Shown piece after piece: positions 1 through 9,269 of a stretch of 64,000 bases of DNA. Origin of the DNA: FEN-1139 sp964396375. GTDB lineage: Bacteria; Myxococcota_A; Polyangia; Polyangiales; Polyangiaceae. The stretch lies in contig CAYNEY010000024.1 in NCBI GenBank assembly GCA_964396375.1, positions 19,824 to 83,823 on the forward strand, read 5' to 3'. The position numbers and the translations under genes are program-made. How positions within the stretch are numbered: the stretch's first letter is position 1; each line of letters starts with the position of its first letter. A model generated the notes under the pieces. That model did not search any database. It saw only the letters and a program-made list of their open reading frames with translations, and had not been told where the DNA came from.

Positions 1-31
1 CCGGTCTAAAAGCCTGATGTGATCGGTCTAG

Positions 32-970
32 CTACGACCGACTCTTCGACACCACACGATTGCGTCCCGAGTTCTTCGCCAGATACAGACAGCGGTCAGC
101 TTCTTTCACCAAATCCTCAGTGCTGGGCTCGGCACTTTGGGAGAGCGTCGCGCATCCAACACTGATCGTGACTCGAATCGTGGCTTCACCGGTGTCGATA
201 GTGAGACACTCCACGGCCTCGCGCACCCTTTCTGCCACACTCTGCGCTTGAGTCTCATCGGTTGTGCGCAGGATGACGGAGAACTCCTCTCCACCATACC
301 TGCAAAACACGTCCTCGCTCCGCAACCCGCGCTGGATCGTCTGGGCAAGCTCCCTCAGCACCACATCCCCGATCTGGTGACCATACGTGTCGTTGATCTG
401 CTTGAAATGGTCGATGTCGATCATCAGCAAGCTGAGCTCAACATCGTGGCGCCTCGCGTAAGCAAACTCAGTCATCAATCGGGTGTCGAAATACTCCCGA
501 TTTCTCGCCTCGGTAAGGGCGTCGGTGACACTGGTCCGATACAGGTGCTGGAGCATCGCCTCCTGATTACTGTCCGTGACCGAGTACCGAAACAAAATGT
601 TCGGTCCGAGTTGGATCACATCACCATCGTGCAAGGTGCGCCGGGTGATCCGCTCGCGCTCCACGTAGGTACCGTTGGCTGAGCCCAAGTCCTCAATCAC
701 ATGAGCCTGATCTTGCCAGACGATCCGCGCATGCTGACGGCTGATGCCGGGATCCATCAGGATCAGCCCTGATGTTGGCTGTCGACCGATCGATAGTTCG
801 GTGTCTTCCAAGTTGATGACCTGACCGATTTCATCCCCCCCGATCCGCACCAGGAGATAACGCTGGAGCGCGACCTCTGTGCTGGCGGCTCGAAGCTTGG
901 CGAGGCTGAGGATCGCCGTACTGTCATCATCTTCCACAGCGTCGAGCAGGTCGTTGGGATCAGGTGCCAC
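32..970 (-). CDS. Diguanylate cyclase with N-terminal FHA domain
   Basis: Makes cyclic di-GMP from two GTP. With a GTG start at 970 the protein has 312 residues. An FHA phosphothreonine-binding domain covers about residues 50-130 (GR at 62, SRQH at 77-80, NGT at 99-101). A GGDEF domain follows from about 150 to the end, with active-site GGEEF at 226-230 and an RxxD product-inhibition site (RSED, 217-220) exactly five residues upstream. It is therefore probably active and feedback-inhibited. FHA suggests control by a Ser/Thr kinase. The start was chosen because longer reading frames run through Arg-rich non-conserved sequence and a promoter-like element lies just upstream. It is divergent from murJ. 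Confidence 0.9.
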   Translation of the reverse strand: MAPDPNDLLDAVEDDDSTAILSLAKLRAASTEVALQRYLLVRIGGDEIGQVINLEDTELSIGRQPTSGLILMDPGISRQHARIVWQDQAHVIEDLGSANGTYVERERITRRTLHDGDVIQLGPNILFRYSVTDSNQEAMLQHLYRTSVTDALTEARNREYFDTRLMTEFAYARRHDVELSLLMIDIDHFKQINDTYGHQIGDVVLRELAQTIQRGLRSEDVFCRYGGEEFSVILRTTDETQAQSVAERVREAVECLTIDTGEATIRVTISVGCATLSQSAEPSTEDLVKEADRCLYLAKNSGRNRVVSKSRS

Positions 971-980
971 GCTTATAGTT

Positions 981-989
981 ATTCTAACA
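981..989 (-). promoter_or_regulatory. Extended -10 promoter for the FHA-GGDEF gene
   Basis: On the minus strand this reads TGTTAGAAT, a TGn extended -10 with hexamer TAGAAT, in an AT-rich island of an otherwise GC-rich gap. No good -35 is seen. The expected transcription start falls within a few bases of the GTG at 970, so the mRNA would be leaderless or nearly so. No Shine-Dalgarno is visible. This is a prediction from sequence only. Confidence 0.4.
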
Positions 990-1125
990 CGCCGAGCGCA
1001 GATCCCACCGGTTACTTCGCCCCCACCAACCCTGCGCCGCACAATTCGGCAGGATCTTCGGCCTTTCGCCCGGCCCCCTGCCCGAACCAAAGGGAATTCG
1101 CCAGCTGCGTACGCAACGGACGACC

Positions 1126-2823
1126 ATGGTGCGAAATGCGGTCTTCGCGCCATGGACGCGGTATCAACCGGACTCCGTGTCCCCACAGGCCTCCGCCTCC
1201 ACGCCCACTCCCGATCACCCTCCCGCCACGCGGACCGTGGGGGAAGAGGAGCGGCAACAGCTCGCGAGACGAGCCGGGATCGTCGGACTTGGCACCTTGG
1301 CGAGCCGGCTCTTGGGGCTAGTGCGCGACCAGGTGATCGCTGCCCTCTTCACCCGAGCGGCCACCGACGCCTTCTTCGTGGCCTTCACGATCCCGAATGT
1401 GCTCCGGCAACTGGTGGCAGAAGGCGCGGTTCAGACCGCGGTGCTCCCAGTCCTCGAAACCACCAAGGAGAAGGACGGTCCCGAGGCAGCCCGACACGCA
1501 TTTGCATGCCTGCGAGGGCTCTCGCTGATCGTGCTTTCAATTTTGACCGTGCTCGGTGTCCTGGGAGCACCCTACTTGGTCGAGTTGTTCGCGGGTGGCT
1601 ACCGCGAGCAACCCGGGCAGTTCGAGCGCACGGTGACGCTCACACGCGCTCTCTTCCCATACATCTTCTTCATGGGCACGGCTGCCCTCGGTGTCGCCGC
1701 GTTGAACATCCATCGGCGCTTCGTGGTGACCTCGTTCGCCCCCGGCCTGCTCAACGTCGCGTTCGTGCTCGGTGCGCTCCTGCTGAGCGGTCCGCTGCTG
1801 GCAAATGGGGCGGATCCGGTACTCTCGCTAGCGGTCGGCGCATTGACTGGGGGGTTACTGCAGGTTCTCGCGCAGTGGCCCAGCCTCGCGCACATCGGAT
1901 ACTTGACCGTGCCACGCATCACCCTCTCCCACCCGGCGGTGCGGGAGGTGTGGCGACGGATGGGGCCAACACTTTTTGGGATCGGCATCTACTACGTCGA
2001 CGTTGTCCTGGCGCGCCGGTTTCTGTCAGAGCTTGGTCTCGGAGCACAGAGCTACTTCGGGTGGGCGCTTCGACTCTGCGACTTCCCTCAAGGGATCTTC
2101 GTGATGGCGTTGCAGACTGCCACCCTACCCAGCTTGACCCGTCTGGTGGCACGCGGTGATCTGGAAGAGGTGAAGAAGACCTTCTGTTACGCGATGCGTC
2201 TGACCCTGTTCGTCGCCATTCCCTCCACTTTGTTGTTCGTGAGCCTGGCTGAACCCATCACCGCATTGGTCTTCCAGCGCGGCCATTTCGATGCTCTCAG
2301 TGTCCGGGAGACCGCGCGCGCACTCACCGCGCAGGGCGCCGGGATTTGGATGGTGGCAGCGGTCCGACAGCTGGTATCGGTCTTCTACGCCTTCGGTGAC
2401 ACCCGCACTCCAGTCCGGATCGCCGCCACCGATCTGGCGGTCTTCGTCACACTCTCTCTCACGCTCCGCAACCTGGGCCACGTCGGCGTCAGCATCGCGG
2501 TCACCGGCGCTAGTCTGACACAGATGGCTCTGCTCTTCTGGCGCGCCGAACGGCGCCTACCAGGGATGCTTTCCCGTGAACTGTTGGGTTCGACGGCGCG
2601 CACGCTCGGGGCGGGACTGATCGCTTCACTTGCCGGTTTGGCAAGCAGCTCGGTGCTGGCTCCGCTCGCACAAAACCAACTGGGACGGGTAACGCACGGG
2701 CTACTCGCCGTGCTCAGCTTCGGCGGAACATTTTTGATCGCTGCTTGGCTGCTCCGACACCCGGAACTGCTGGCGCTGATCGGAGGCTTGCGCCGTCGGC
2801 TCAATCGACCGCTGCGCCCGTGA
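1126..2823 (+). CDS. murJ: Lipid II flippase MurJ
   Basis: Flips the peptidoglycan precursor lipid II across the inner membrane. The protein has 565 residues. After a Pro-rich 45-residue cytoplasmic lead comes the conserved first-helix region SRLLGLVRD, then ATDAFFVAF and PNVLRQLVAEGA. These carry the Arg and Asp residues that line the MurJ cavity in E. coli. About 14 hydrophobic segments follow, the MOP/MviN fold. No clear Shine-Dalgarno precedes the ATG, so the start could be further in. The last 123 bases overlap the end of the convergent gene at 2701-3549. It is a single gene without an obvious operon partner. Confidence 0.95.
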   Translation: MVRNAVFAPWTRYQPDSVSPQASASTPTPDHPPATRTVGEEERQQLARRAGIVGLGTLASRLLGLVRDQVIAALFTRAATDAFFVAFTIPNVLRQLVAEGAVQTAVLPVLETTKEKDGPEAARHAFACLRGLSLIVLSILTVLGVLGAPYLVELFAGGYREQPGQFERTVTLTRALFPYIFFMGTAALGVAALNIHRRFVVTSFAPGLLNVAFVLGALLLSGPLLANGADPVLSLAVGALTGGLLQVLAQWPSLAHIGYLTVPRITLSHPAVREVWRRMGPTLFGIGIYYVDVVLARRFLSELGLGAQSYFGWALRLCDFPQGIFVMALQTATLPSLTRLVARGDLEEVKKTFCYAMRLTLFVAIPSTLLFVSLAEPITALVFQRGHFDALSVRETARALTAQGAGIWMVAAVRQLVSVFYAFGDTRTPVRIAATDLAVFVTLSLTLRNLGHVGVSIAVTGASLTQMALLFWRAERRLPGMLSRELLGSTARTLGAGLIASLAGLASSSVLAPLAQNQLGRVTHGLLAVLSFGGTFLIAAWLLRHPELLALIGGLRRRLNRPLRP

Positions 2824-3549
2824 AGCTTGATAGGCGGACAAGATGGGTGTCCGGGCGCAGTGCGGGAGGCGCTCGACGGTGATCCTCAGAACCGCACGGG
2901 AGAGCCGCGCCACCTCAGCCTCCAGCAAACCGAGCGTCACTGTGGGAGACTCGGTCACGAGTTCGCGCAACGCCCAGCCCACCGCGGTCACAAGCTCACG
3001 ATCCCTAACCCGACCGAGCGCACAACAGAGTTCCACCAGCTGCGGTCGCTCGGTGGCGATCAGGGTCGGCGCTGCGGTGACGAGTCCGACCAACGTCACC
3101 AACCCGAATCGAATGAAGGGCACCTGGGCACCTCCGCACCACACCCGAAGCATTCGAAGAGCCAAACCGGGTTCGGCATCCGCCAGCGTGGGCACAGCAA
3201 CCAGAAGTGCGAGCGCATCCCGCGGATTGCGGGGAATGGCGGGACCAAGCGCCCAGGGTAGCACTCGCTCGAGGAGTTCAGGGGCGATCGGGCCCACGCT
3301 GCAACCACCCAGCAAGAGTTCGGGCAAGCCCAGCACGAGGGGCATTGGGTCACGTTCGAGGAGGGACTCCACCAGCTGCTCGGGGTCCCAACGTGCTAGA
3401 TGGTCGAGGCCATGCTCAACCAGGACCATACAGGTCTCGGCTCGAAAGATCTCTCGTGGAGCCGAAAGAGACCAGCTGAACTGCGGATCGTCCAGAAGAG
3501 CCTCGAGGCGGAGCTCGAGCTCGAGGAGCACAGCCGGCACATCGACCAT
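2701..3549 (-). CDS. HEAT-like protein, possibly AlkD-related
   Basis: A 282-residue Leu-rich, helical protein with no signal peptide. The C-terminal part (around AVGWALREL, followed some 20 residues later by LSRAVLRITVERLP) resembles the last HEAT-like repeats of the AlkD/AlkC DNA alkylation repair glycosylase family. The rest could be helical HEAT repeats too. The match is only by eye and the catalytic Asp/Trp pair of AlkD was not identified, so a non-enzymatic HEAT protein is equally possible. The ATG at 3549 was chosen because GAGAGGG lies at the right distance. A GTG at 3639 would add 30 residues. Its 3' end is read in antisense inside murJ. Confidence 0.55.
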   Translation of the reverse strand: MVDVPAVLLELELRLEALLDDPQFSWSLSAPREIFRAETCMVLVEHGLDHLARWDPEQLVESLLERDPMPLVLGLPELLLGGCSVGPIAPELLERVLPWALGPAIPRNPRDALALLVAVPTLADAEPGLALRMLRVWCGGAQVPFIRFGLVTLVGLVTAAPTLIATERPQLVELCCALGRVRDRELVTAVGWALRELVTESPTVTLGLLEAEVARLSRAVLRITVERLPHCARTPILSAYQASRAQRSIEPTAQASDQRQQFRVSEQPSSDQKCSAEAEHGE

Positions 3550-3814
3550 GGGCTTTGCCACCCTCTCTTGCCGCGAGCTTGGCGGTTGCCAGAAATCCGC
3601 GTCCGTCACCGGGTCCTTCGACGACCGATACCTCCGCACTTCACCGCCTATGCTGCTCGTCGGGTACGGTCGTCTTGACAGCGGTTACGGTCAGTTGCGG
3701 ATTTTGGATTAGTCTTCTCGGCCAGGTCGGCCCCGGAACCCACGTACAGATCACGCCCCTCCGAGTCGGATAGGCCAACTTGTAAGCCCCTCCCGTAAAA
3801 AGCCTCACCCGTCC

Positions 3815-5464
3815 GTGCCCACCCGCCTTGACCCCAAGGCCGCTCCCTTGACCGGTCGGTATGGGGGTGACAAAGCCGACCAAACCGTGAGCCACCCGAA
3901 CCAGCCCAAGCCCGAGCCAGCCGTCGACCAGAAGCTCGCGACCCAGGCGGGTCGTGGGGGGATCGCGGTGGCGACCGCGAAGCTTTACTTCGTCGTGATC
4001 GGCCTCATCCAACAGATCCTGCTTACCCGCGTGCTCGGCACGGGCGGCTACGGGGCACTCTCCACCGCGCTCTCGGTCTCCGCAATCGTCTACAATCCTG
4101 TCGTCACCACCTCGATCCAGGGAACGAGCCGCACTGTAGCGCGCGCCTCAGATACCGAACGCCCACTCGCGATCCGAAAGGCGCTGCTGATTCACGCGGT
4201 TCTCGCGGTAACCTTGTGTGGAGCCTTCTTCGCCGCCGCTGGCCCCGTGTCGCGAGCTATCAATGCCCCGCACCTCGCCGGCGCGCTCAGTATCCTGTCG
4301 CTGGTGCTCCTGTTCTATGGGCTGTATGCACCACTGGTCGGCATCCTCAACGGATTGCGTCGCTTCACCTGGCAGGCTGGCCTCGACATGCTCTACGCCA
4401 CCATGCGCACAGTCAGCATGGTTGGTCTCGGATACCTGTTCACCCGCCACTCAGGACGTGGCACCGAGGGTGCATCGCTGGGATTCTCCCTGGTCGCAGC
4501 ACTGATCGTGTTGGTTGCCCTACCACTCGCGGGCACTGGTAAGCGCGGAGTCTCATCGCTGTCCACCCGTAGCTATCTGACCTTCATCGGGCCGGTGTTT
4601 CTGGGACAGGTGTGGCTCAACATGTTGCAGCAGTCGGATCTGACACTGCTGCGATATTTCGCAGCGGAGGCAGCACTCGCGGAAGGAAACTCGGTGATCG
4701 CAGCCGATCCCTTGGTGGGGGCCTATCGCGCCTCACAGCTCTTCTGCTTTTTGCCCTACCAGCTACTCCTCAGCATCACGTTCGTGCTGTTTCCGCTGCT
4801 GGCTAAGGCCCACAAGGATCAGAGTCACGCTCAAGTGACCCTGTTCGTGCGCACCGGGCTCCGTATGGCTCTGGTGATCGCCGGCGCCATGGTGGGGGTA
4901 ATCTCCGGACTCTCAGAGGGTCTACTCCGGCTGGTTTTCCCTGCCGAAGTCGCGGTGCGCGCGACCCAATCGATGCAGCTCCTCTCGTTGGGCTTCGGCG
5001 CCTTCGCGGTATTTGGGATTCTCACCACCGTCCTCACCAGCTTGAAGCGCGAGCGCCTGAGCGCCGCCATCACTGGATTTTCAGTGCTGTCAGTAGTGGG
5101 GTCCGGAGTGTTTCTGCTGCACGGGCAGCCCTTCGACGATAGACTGCTCTTACGCACAGCGATAGCCACCTCGCTCGGGTTACTGTTAGCCACCGGCGTA
5201 GCCGCCTTGGCCGTTTATCGGGTGGCAGGTGGCCTTGCCTCTCCCCTCACTCTGTTGCGCGTGCTCGTGGCGCTGGCGGTTACAGTAAGCACCGGGAGGC
5301 TCCTCGCTCCAGAAACTCCGGTGGGCACCGTGCTCTTCAGCCTTGTACTCGCGATGCTCTACTTCGGAACCCTGACCATCCTCCGCGAACTCTCGGTTCG
5401 GGATCTCGACCACGTGAACGCCGTTCTGGGTCGGCGCCCGGGTGTGGCGCGCAGCTCCCCTTAG
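3815..5464 (+). CDS. MOP-family polysaccharide (Wzx-like) flippase
   Basis: A 549-residue integral membrane protein with about 14 hydrophobic segments and the polysaccharide biosynthesis/oligosaccharide flippase pattern: an early GIAVATAKLYFVVIGLIQQ helix followed by LLTRVLGTGGYG. It probably moves lipid-linked glycans across the inner membrane. No glycosyltransferases lie beside it, so the substrate is unknown. The GTG at 3815 lacks a good Shine-Dalgarno, and a second GTG at 3887 would remove 24 polar residues. The stop overlaps the stop of the convergent ABC gene. It is a different MOP subfamily from MurJ 1 kb upstream. Confidence 0.85.
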   Translation: MPTRLDPKAAPLTGRYGGDKADQTVSHPNQPKPEPAVDQKLATQAGRGGIAVATAKLYFVVIGLIQQILLTRVLGTGGYGALSTALSVSAIVYNPVVTTSIQGTSRTVARASDTERPLAIRKALLIHAVLAVTLCGAFFAAAGPVSRAINAPHLAGALSILSLVLLFYGLYAPLVGILNGLRRFTWQAGLDMLYATMRTVSMVGLGYLFTRHSGRGTEGASLGFSLVAALIVLVALPLAGTGKRGVSSLSTRSYLTFIGPVFLGQVWLNMLQQSDLTLLRYFAAEAALAEGNSVIAADPLVGAYRASQLFCFLPYQLLLSITFVLFPLLAKAHKDQSHAQVTLFVRTGLRMALVIAGAMVGVISGLSEGLLRLVFPAEVAVRATQSMQLLSLGFGAFAVFGILTTVLTSLKRERLSAAITGFSVLSVVGSGVFLLHGQPFDDRLLLRTAIATSLGLLLATGVAALAVYRVAGGLASPLTLLRVLVALAVTVSTGRLLAPETPVGTVLFSLVLAMLYFGTLTILRELSVRDLDHVNAVLGRRPGVARSSP

Positions 5465-6411
5465 CTCGCCTTCTCTGACTCGCCCGTCCCGATGTTGTGG
5501 CGCATGAACAGATCCTCGAGGGTATCCTGCCGACGCCCGAGTTCGAGCACAGATTGACCTTGCTCGAGTGCGTAGCGTAGGACCTCATCCTTCTCCGCTC
5601 GGCTCTCGACCACAATCACCATCCGATCCGAGACGGCCACCGCAGCCGGGAAACGTGCGAGCGTACGTTCCTGCTCTTCACGAGAACAGGCTCCGAGCAC
5701 GACCTCGATGCTCTCCACCTCCCGGTGCAGCAACGCGTCGAGTCTACCCTCCTCCACCACCCTTCCCTCACGCAAGATCGCCACCCGGTCACAGAGTGTC
5801 TCCACATCACTCAAGATGTGCGACGAGAAGAAGATGGTGCGCCCTCGCCGTCGCTCCTCCAAAATAAGCTCACGCACGTCTCGGCGACCGACCGGGTCGA
5901 GCCCACTCATCGGTTCGTCGAGGATCAGGAGTTCGGGGTCGCCAACCAGCGCTGCGGCGAGCCCCGTCCTCTGCAACATGCCCTTCGAGAGCCGCCGCAC
6001 TGGTCGGTCCATGGCCGCACTCATCCCCACCCGCTCCAGCACCTCCCGAGCCCGCCGCTCGAGTTCCCGAGAAGGGACACCTGAGAGCTTGCCGCACAGT
6101 CGGACGAACTCGAGCGGCGTGAGGTAGGGGTAGATGTAGGGGTTCTCGGGGAGAAATCCGACGTGACGTCGGGCACGCGGATCGCTCACGCTGTGATCGA
6201 AGATACTCGCCTCCCCGCGCGTCATGCGGATGAGGCCCGTGAGCACCTTGATGGTCGTGGTCTTGCCCGCCCCGTTCGGTCCTAGAAACCCGAAGATCGC
6301 CCCTCGCTCGACACGAAATGAGATCCCCCTCACGGCGTCTACTCGACGCATCCAGAAACCTTGCCGGAAGGTCTTCTCGAGTCCGGTCACACGAATCAGA
6401 GTCTCGGCCAT
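5461..6411 (-). CDS. ABC-2 type transporter ATP-binding protein
   Basis: A 316-residue ATPase. It has Walker A GPNGAGKTT near residue 45, a diverged signature RLSKGMLQR near 143, Walker B LLILDEPMSGLDP near 163, and the switch His in FFSSHILSDVE. The C-terminal 85 residues are the extra domain usual for NatA/CcmA-like drug or polymer exporters. Normally a permease gene is adjacent, but none is here. The only ABC-2 permease in the window is at 36628-37578. Start ATG at 6411. The stop codons of this gene and the flippase overlap in the four bases TTAG. Confidence 0.92.
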   Translation of the reverse strand: MAETLIRVTGLEKTFRQGFWMRRVDAVRGISFRVERGAIFGFLGPNGAGKTTTIKVLTGLIRMTRGEASIFDHSVSDPRARRHVGFLPENPYIYPYLTPLEFVRLCGKLSGVPSRELERRAREVLERVGMSAAMDRPVRRLSKGMLQRTGLAAALVGDPELLILDEPMSGLDPVGRRDVRELILEERRRGRTIFFSSHILSDVETLCDRVAILREGRVVEEGRLDALLHREVESIEVVLGACSREEQERTLARFPAAVAVSDRMVIVVESRAEKDEVLRYALEQGQSVLELGRRQDTLEDLFMRHNIGTGESEKAS

Positions 6412-6555
6412 TGGTTCGCAGGATAGCCCAACTAAGTAATTTGGTCAGCCAACACCCCTACCCCCTCCAATCTTCCGTAGAAACGCGCTATGAGTAGACC
6501 GAGTTCGGGAGCGGTCCTCGATGAGAGCCTGCCCCAAACCTGGGAGCGAGGGAAT

Positions 6556-9219
6556 ATGAGATCGGTTGGGTGCATGAAGACGGTGGCGACATGCTTGGTT
6601 TTCATTACGGAGCTGGCGCACGCACAAAGCGTCCCGTCGTCCCCGGCTACGGGCGCGACCACCTCAACGGCAACCCGTCAAGCCGAAGGGACGACTGGAT
6701 TGCCGCCAGCAACGGGTCAAGGCCCAGGGGCGAGTCCAGCTCCTGGGTACCCAAGCAGCACCGCAGCCTCGGGGCCGAATGCCGCGGGTACCAGCGCGGT
6801 CGCGCCCACTCCTCCTCCTCCTCCATCCCTCATCGCCCAGAGCGGGCAGGGGGCGCCACCGCCGGTCACCCCAGTCTCCCCAACCAGCTCACCCACCGGT
6901 ATCGCTACGAACAGCCCCTCCCCCACAGGGGCACCCGAACAGGCGGTATTGGCCGAGGCTGAATCGAATCCAACCTCATTCGATGCAATCGCACCAATCA
7001 CGAGTGAAACCGACGTGAGCATGGGGCAGCAGCCAGCGCCTGCCGATCACGAGCGTTCGCGTTGGCTCTCTCTTTCTTTCGCCAACTCTCTCTTTGGGGC
7101 GGTGGGACTGCTGCATCAACAAACCGCCATGTCGGGAGCGCCCGGAACGTTCCGAGTCGCCTTCACCTCTGGCATCTTCTCGGGAACCGGATTTTTGTGC
7201 CGCGCAGACGGTGACTGCTCTCGTCCCAGCGGACTCTCAGCCTCTACCAACGAAGATGAATCGGAGGTGGTGACGGCGGACATGAACGTCTCTGCCACCC
7301 TCCTCCCATACCTCGAGGCGTATGCCGGCATACACTCATCGGCCGCCTCCAACAGTTTTGGGAGACCCAACCTCCTGCAGGTGGTAGGCGACACCAACTT
7401 CGGCCTGAAGGTGTTCGCTCCGGCGACTGCCGAACGCGCCTTCCGCTACGGTGGTTCAGCAGAACTGGGGCTGCTGAACGGAACAGGTCAGGTGGGGATC
7501 GACTCCGCGAACCTGACCTTCCGGGGCCTCGTGGGGTGGGACTTCACCAACATGGCAGATCCGTCACGCCGTGTGCCGGTTCGCGTGCACGCCAGTCTCG
7601 GGTATCTCTTCGACAACAGTGGCTCGCTGATCGAAAGCACGGAAGAGCAGCGCGGGGAAAGGATAACTCGAGTCGAACGGTTCGGCCTCGACATCAACCG
7701 CGTGGACAGTTTCCTCTTCGGGCTTGGTGCCGAGTACGTGACCCGCCGAGTCCAGCCGTTCGCTGAGTGGTCCCTGGATGTACCCAATAATCGTCAAGAG
7801 TACAGCTGTAACCCCGACGAAACCGCGCCCGGCGACGGCTGCCTCGGTGAAGACGGGAGCTTCTCGACCACGCCGTCACGCCTCACTCTGGGGGTACGCC
7901 TGACCCCCGGCCCACTCGGACTCAGTGCACTCGCCGCCGTGGACATCGGTCTCGGCGCGACCTCCGAGTTCATCGAAGAGGTCTCGCCGGAGCTCCCCTG
8001 GAGACTCACCTTCGGACTAGGTTACGCCTACGACATCTCCCCGCCCCCGCCGCCTCCGCCGCCTCCTCCGAGTGAACCCGAGGTGACCGTCGAGACGCCC
8101 CCCGACTACCGCATCGTTGGCTTGGTGTTCGACGAACGTTCCCAGCAGCCCATTTCTGGCGCGATCGTGCACTTCAGCGATACAACCATGACTGGCATGG
8201 TCACCCGCACCGACGGCTCTTTCGAGACGACCAGTCTGAGTCCCGGCTCCTACACGTTCGCCGTCAAGGCAGAAGGTTTCCGGGACGGCTCGTGCACGGC
8301 CACCGTCACCGCGCAAACGGAGCAGGCTGCAGGAAGCGAACCAAGCACCACGACATCTCGGCCCAGGGATACCGCCAGCCCTGCCTCCTATGCTGTGAAC
8401 GCAGCGCCAACTCCTGCCGACAGCCCTCAGCCGGGCACCGGGGGCGCACCACCACCCGTACCCCCTTCGGAGGACTCGTCCTTGGGGGTCGGTGCCGCAG
8501 CCAAAGAGCAGCCCCAATTCCCCGTGGATGGTCAGGGACCGATCATCAGCAACGTGGCCTGTCCACTCAAGGCACTGCCCGCGGTCGGCACTGTTCAAGG
8601 AAGTGTGCTCGACGCCGCGTCGAACGGCCCATTGGCACAGGCCAAGATCAGAATCCGCGATGCGCGTGGTCGGGAACTGGTTCTGGAGGCCGACGCCGCC
8701 GGCTCGTACCGGTTCGAGAACGTCCCGGCCGGCGGCACGCGACTCAGTGTGACAGCTCCCGGCTACCTGCCGACGTTCATCGATCTCACGGTCAAGGCTC
8801 GGGAGGACCACCGTCCCGCCCTGCTCTTGACGCGGGTCCCGAAGAATAGCTCAGTCGTGGTGGGACCGAAGCAGCTGGTCTTGAAGAAGCCGCTCCGCTT
8901 CGCGGACGAGACCGCCTCACTCCTTCCTGAGTCTCAACCCATCCTCCAAGAACTCGCGGCAACCCTGAGTGCCAAACCAGGTTTGACCAAGATCGAGATC
9001 CAGGGCCACACCGACAATTCTGGAGCTCCCTCGTTCGATAAGCGATTGAGCCAAGAGCGAGCGGATGCAGTGCGCGCGGCGCTGATCGCTCTCGGAGTGG
9101 AAGCTGCCCGCCTGCAGAGCATCGGTTACGGGCAGGAAAAGCCGCTCTTGCCCAACGTCTCGGACGCAGCTCGGCAGAAGAACCGCCGGATCCAACTGAT
9201 GATCCTCGAGGGGAAGTAG
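6556..9219 (+). CDS. Mosaic OmpA-family envelope protein with carboxypeptidase-regulatory-like domains
   Basis: About 887 residues. The ATG at 6556 gives a signal peptide ending AHA-Q near residue 25; an ATG at 6574 is also possible. In order: a Pro/Ser/Thr/Ala-rich linker of some 130 residues, a region of about 330 residues with alternating hydrophobic pattern typical of an outer-membrane barrel, a run of ten prolines, a CarboxypepD-regulatory-like beta sandwich (VGLVFDERSQQPISGA), a second low-complexity linker, another regulatory-like sandwich (VQGSVLDAASNGPLAQAK), and a C-terminal OmpA peptidoglycan-binding domain (EIQGHTDNSG, then LSQERADAVR and GYGQEKP). It probably tethers the outer membrane to the wall. 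It is divergent from the ABC ATPase. Confidence 0.85.
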   Translation: MRSVGCMKTVATCLVFITELAHAQSVPSSPATGATTSTATRQAEGTTGLPPATGQGPGASPAPGYPSSTAASGPNAAGTSAVAPTPPPPPSLIAQSGQGAPPPVTPVSPTSSPTGIATNSPSPTGAPEQAVLAEAESNPTSFDAIAPITSETDVSMGQQPAPADHERSRWLSLSFANSLFGAVGLLHQQTAMSGAPGTFRVAFTSGIFSGTGFLCRADGDCSRPSGLSASTNEDESEVVTADMNVSATLLPYLEAYAGIHSSAASNSFGRPNLLQVVGDTNFGLKVFAPATAERAFRYGGSAELGLLNGTGQVGIDSANLTFRGLVGWDFTNMADPSRRVPVRVHASLGYLFDNSGSLIESTEEQRGERITRVERFGLDINRVDSFLFGLGAEYVTRRVQPFAEWSLDVPNNRQEYSCNPDETAPGDGCLGEDGSFSTTPSRLTLGVRLTPGPLGLSALAAVDIGLGATSEFIEEVSPELPWRLTFGLGYAYDISPPPPPPPPPPSEPEVTVETPPDYRIVGLVFDERSQQPISGAIVHFSDTTMTGMVTRTDGSFETTSLSPGSYTFAVKAEGFRDGSCTATVTAQTEQAAGSEPSTTTSRPRDTASPASYAVNAAPTPADSPQPGTGGAPPPVPPSEDSSLGVGAAAKEQPQFPVDGQGPIISNVACPLKALPAVGTVQGSVLDAASNGPLAQAKIRIRDARGRELVLEADAAGSYRFENVPAGGTRLSVTAPGYLPTFIDLTVKAREDHRPALLLTRVPKNSSVVVGPKQLVLKKPLRFADETASLLPESQPILQELAATLSAKPGLTKIEIQGHTDNSGAPSFDKRLSQERADAVRAALIALGVEAARLQSIGYGQEKPLLPNVSDAARQKNRRIQLMILEGK

Positions 9220-9230
9220 CCGGAGAGCAA

Positions 9231-9269
9231 CGACCGAGAAGAGCCTCTACTTGGGTTTCTTCTCGGTCG
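9231..9269. terminator. 11-bp inverted repeat between convergent ompA-like gene and rbfA
   Basis: CGACCGAGAAG at 9231-9241 is perfectly complementary to 9259-9269, with a 17-nt loop. The right arm lies inside the last codons of rbfA. It sits exactly where the two convergent transcripts meet and could stop both. Neither side has a U-run, so it would be a non-canonical terminator. Confidence 0.5.

Noticed and set aside
879..2159. 426-residue plus-strand frame across the cyclase start and murJ
   Set aside because: Arg/Pro/Ser-rich shadow of murJ in another frame, without any family features.
8037..8070. C/G-rich repeat as CRISPR or VNTR
   Set aside because: It encodes the run of ten prolines in the OmpA-like protein, with no spacer pattern.
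8017..8811. 264-residue minus-strand frame opposite the OmpA-like gene
   Set aside because: Antisense of the poly-Pro and linker regions.
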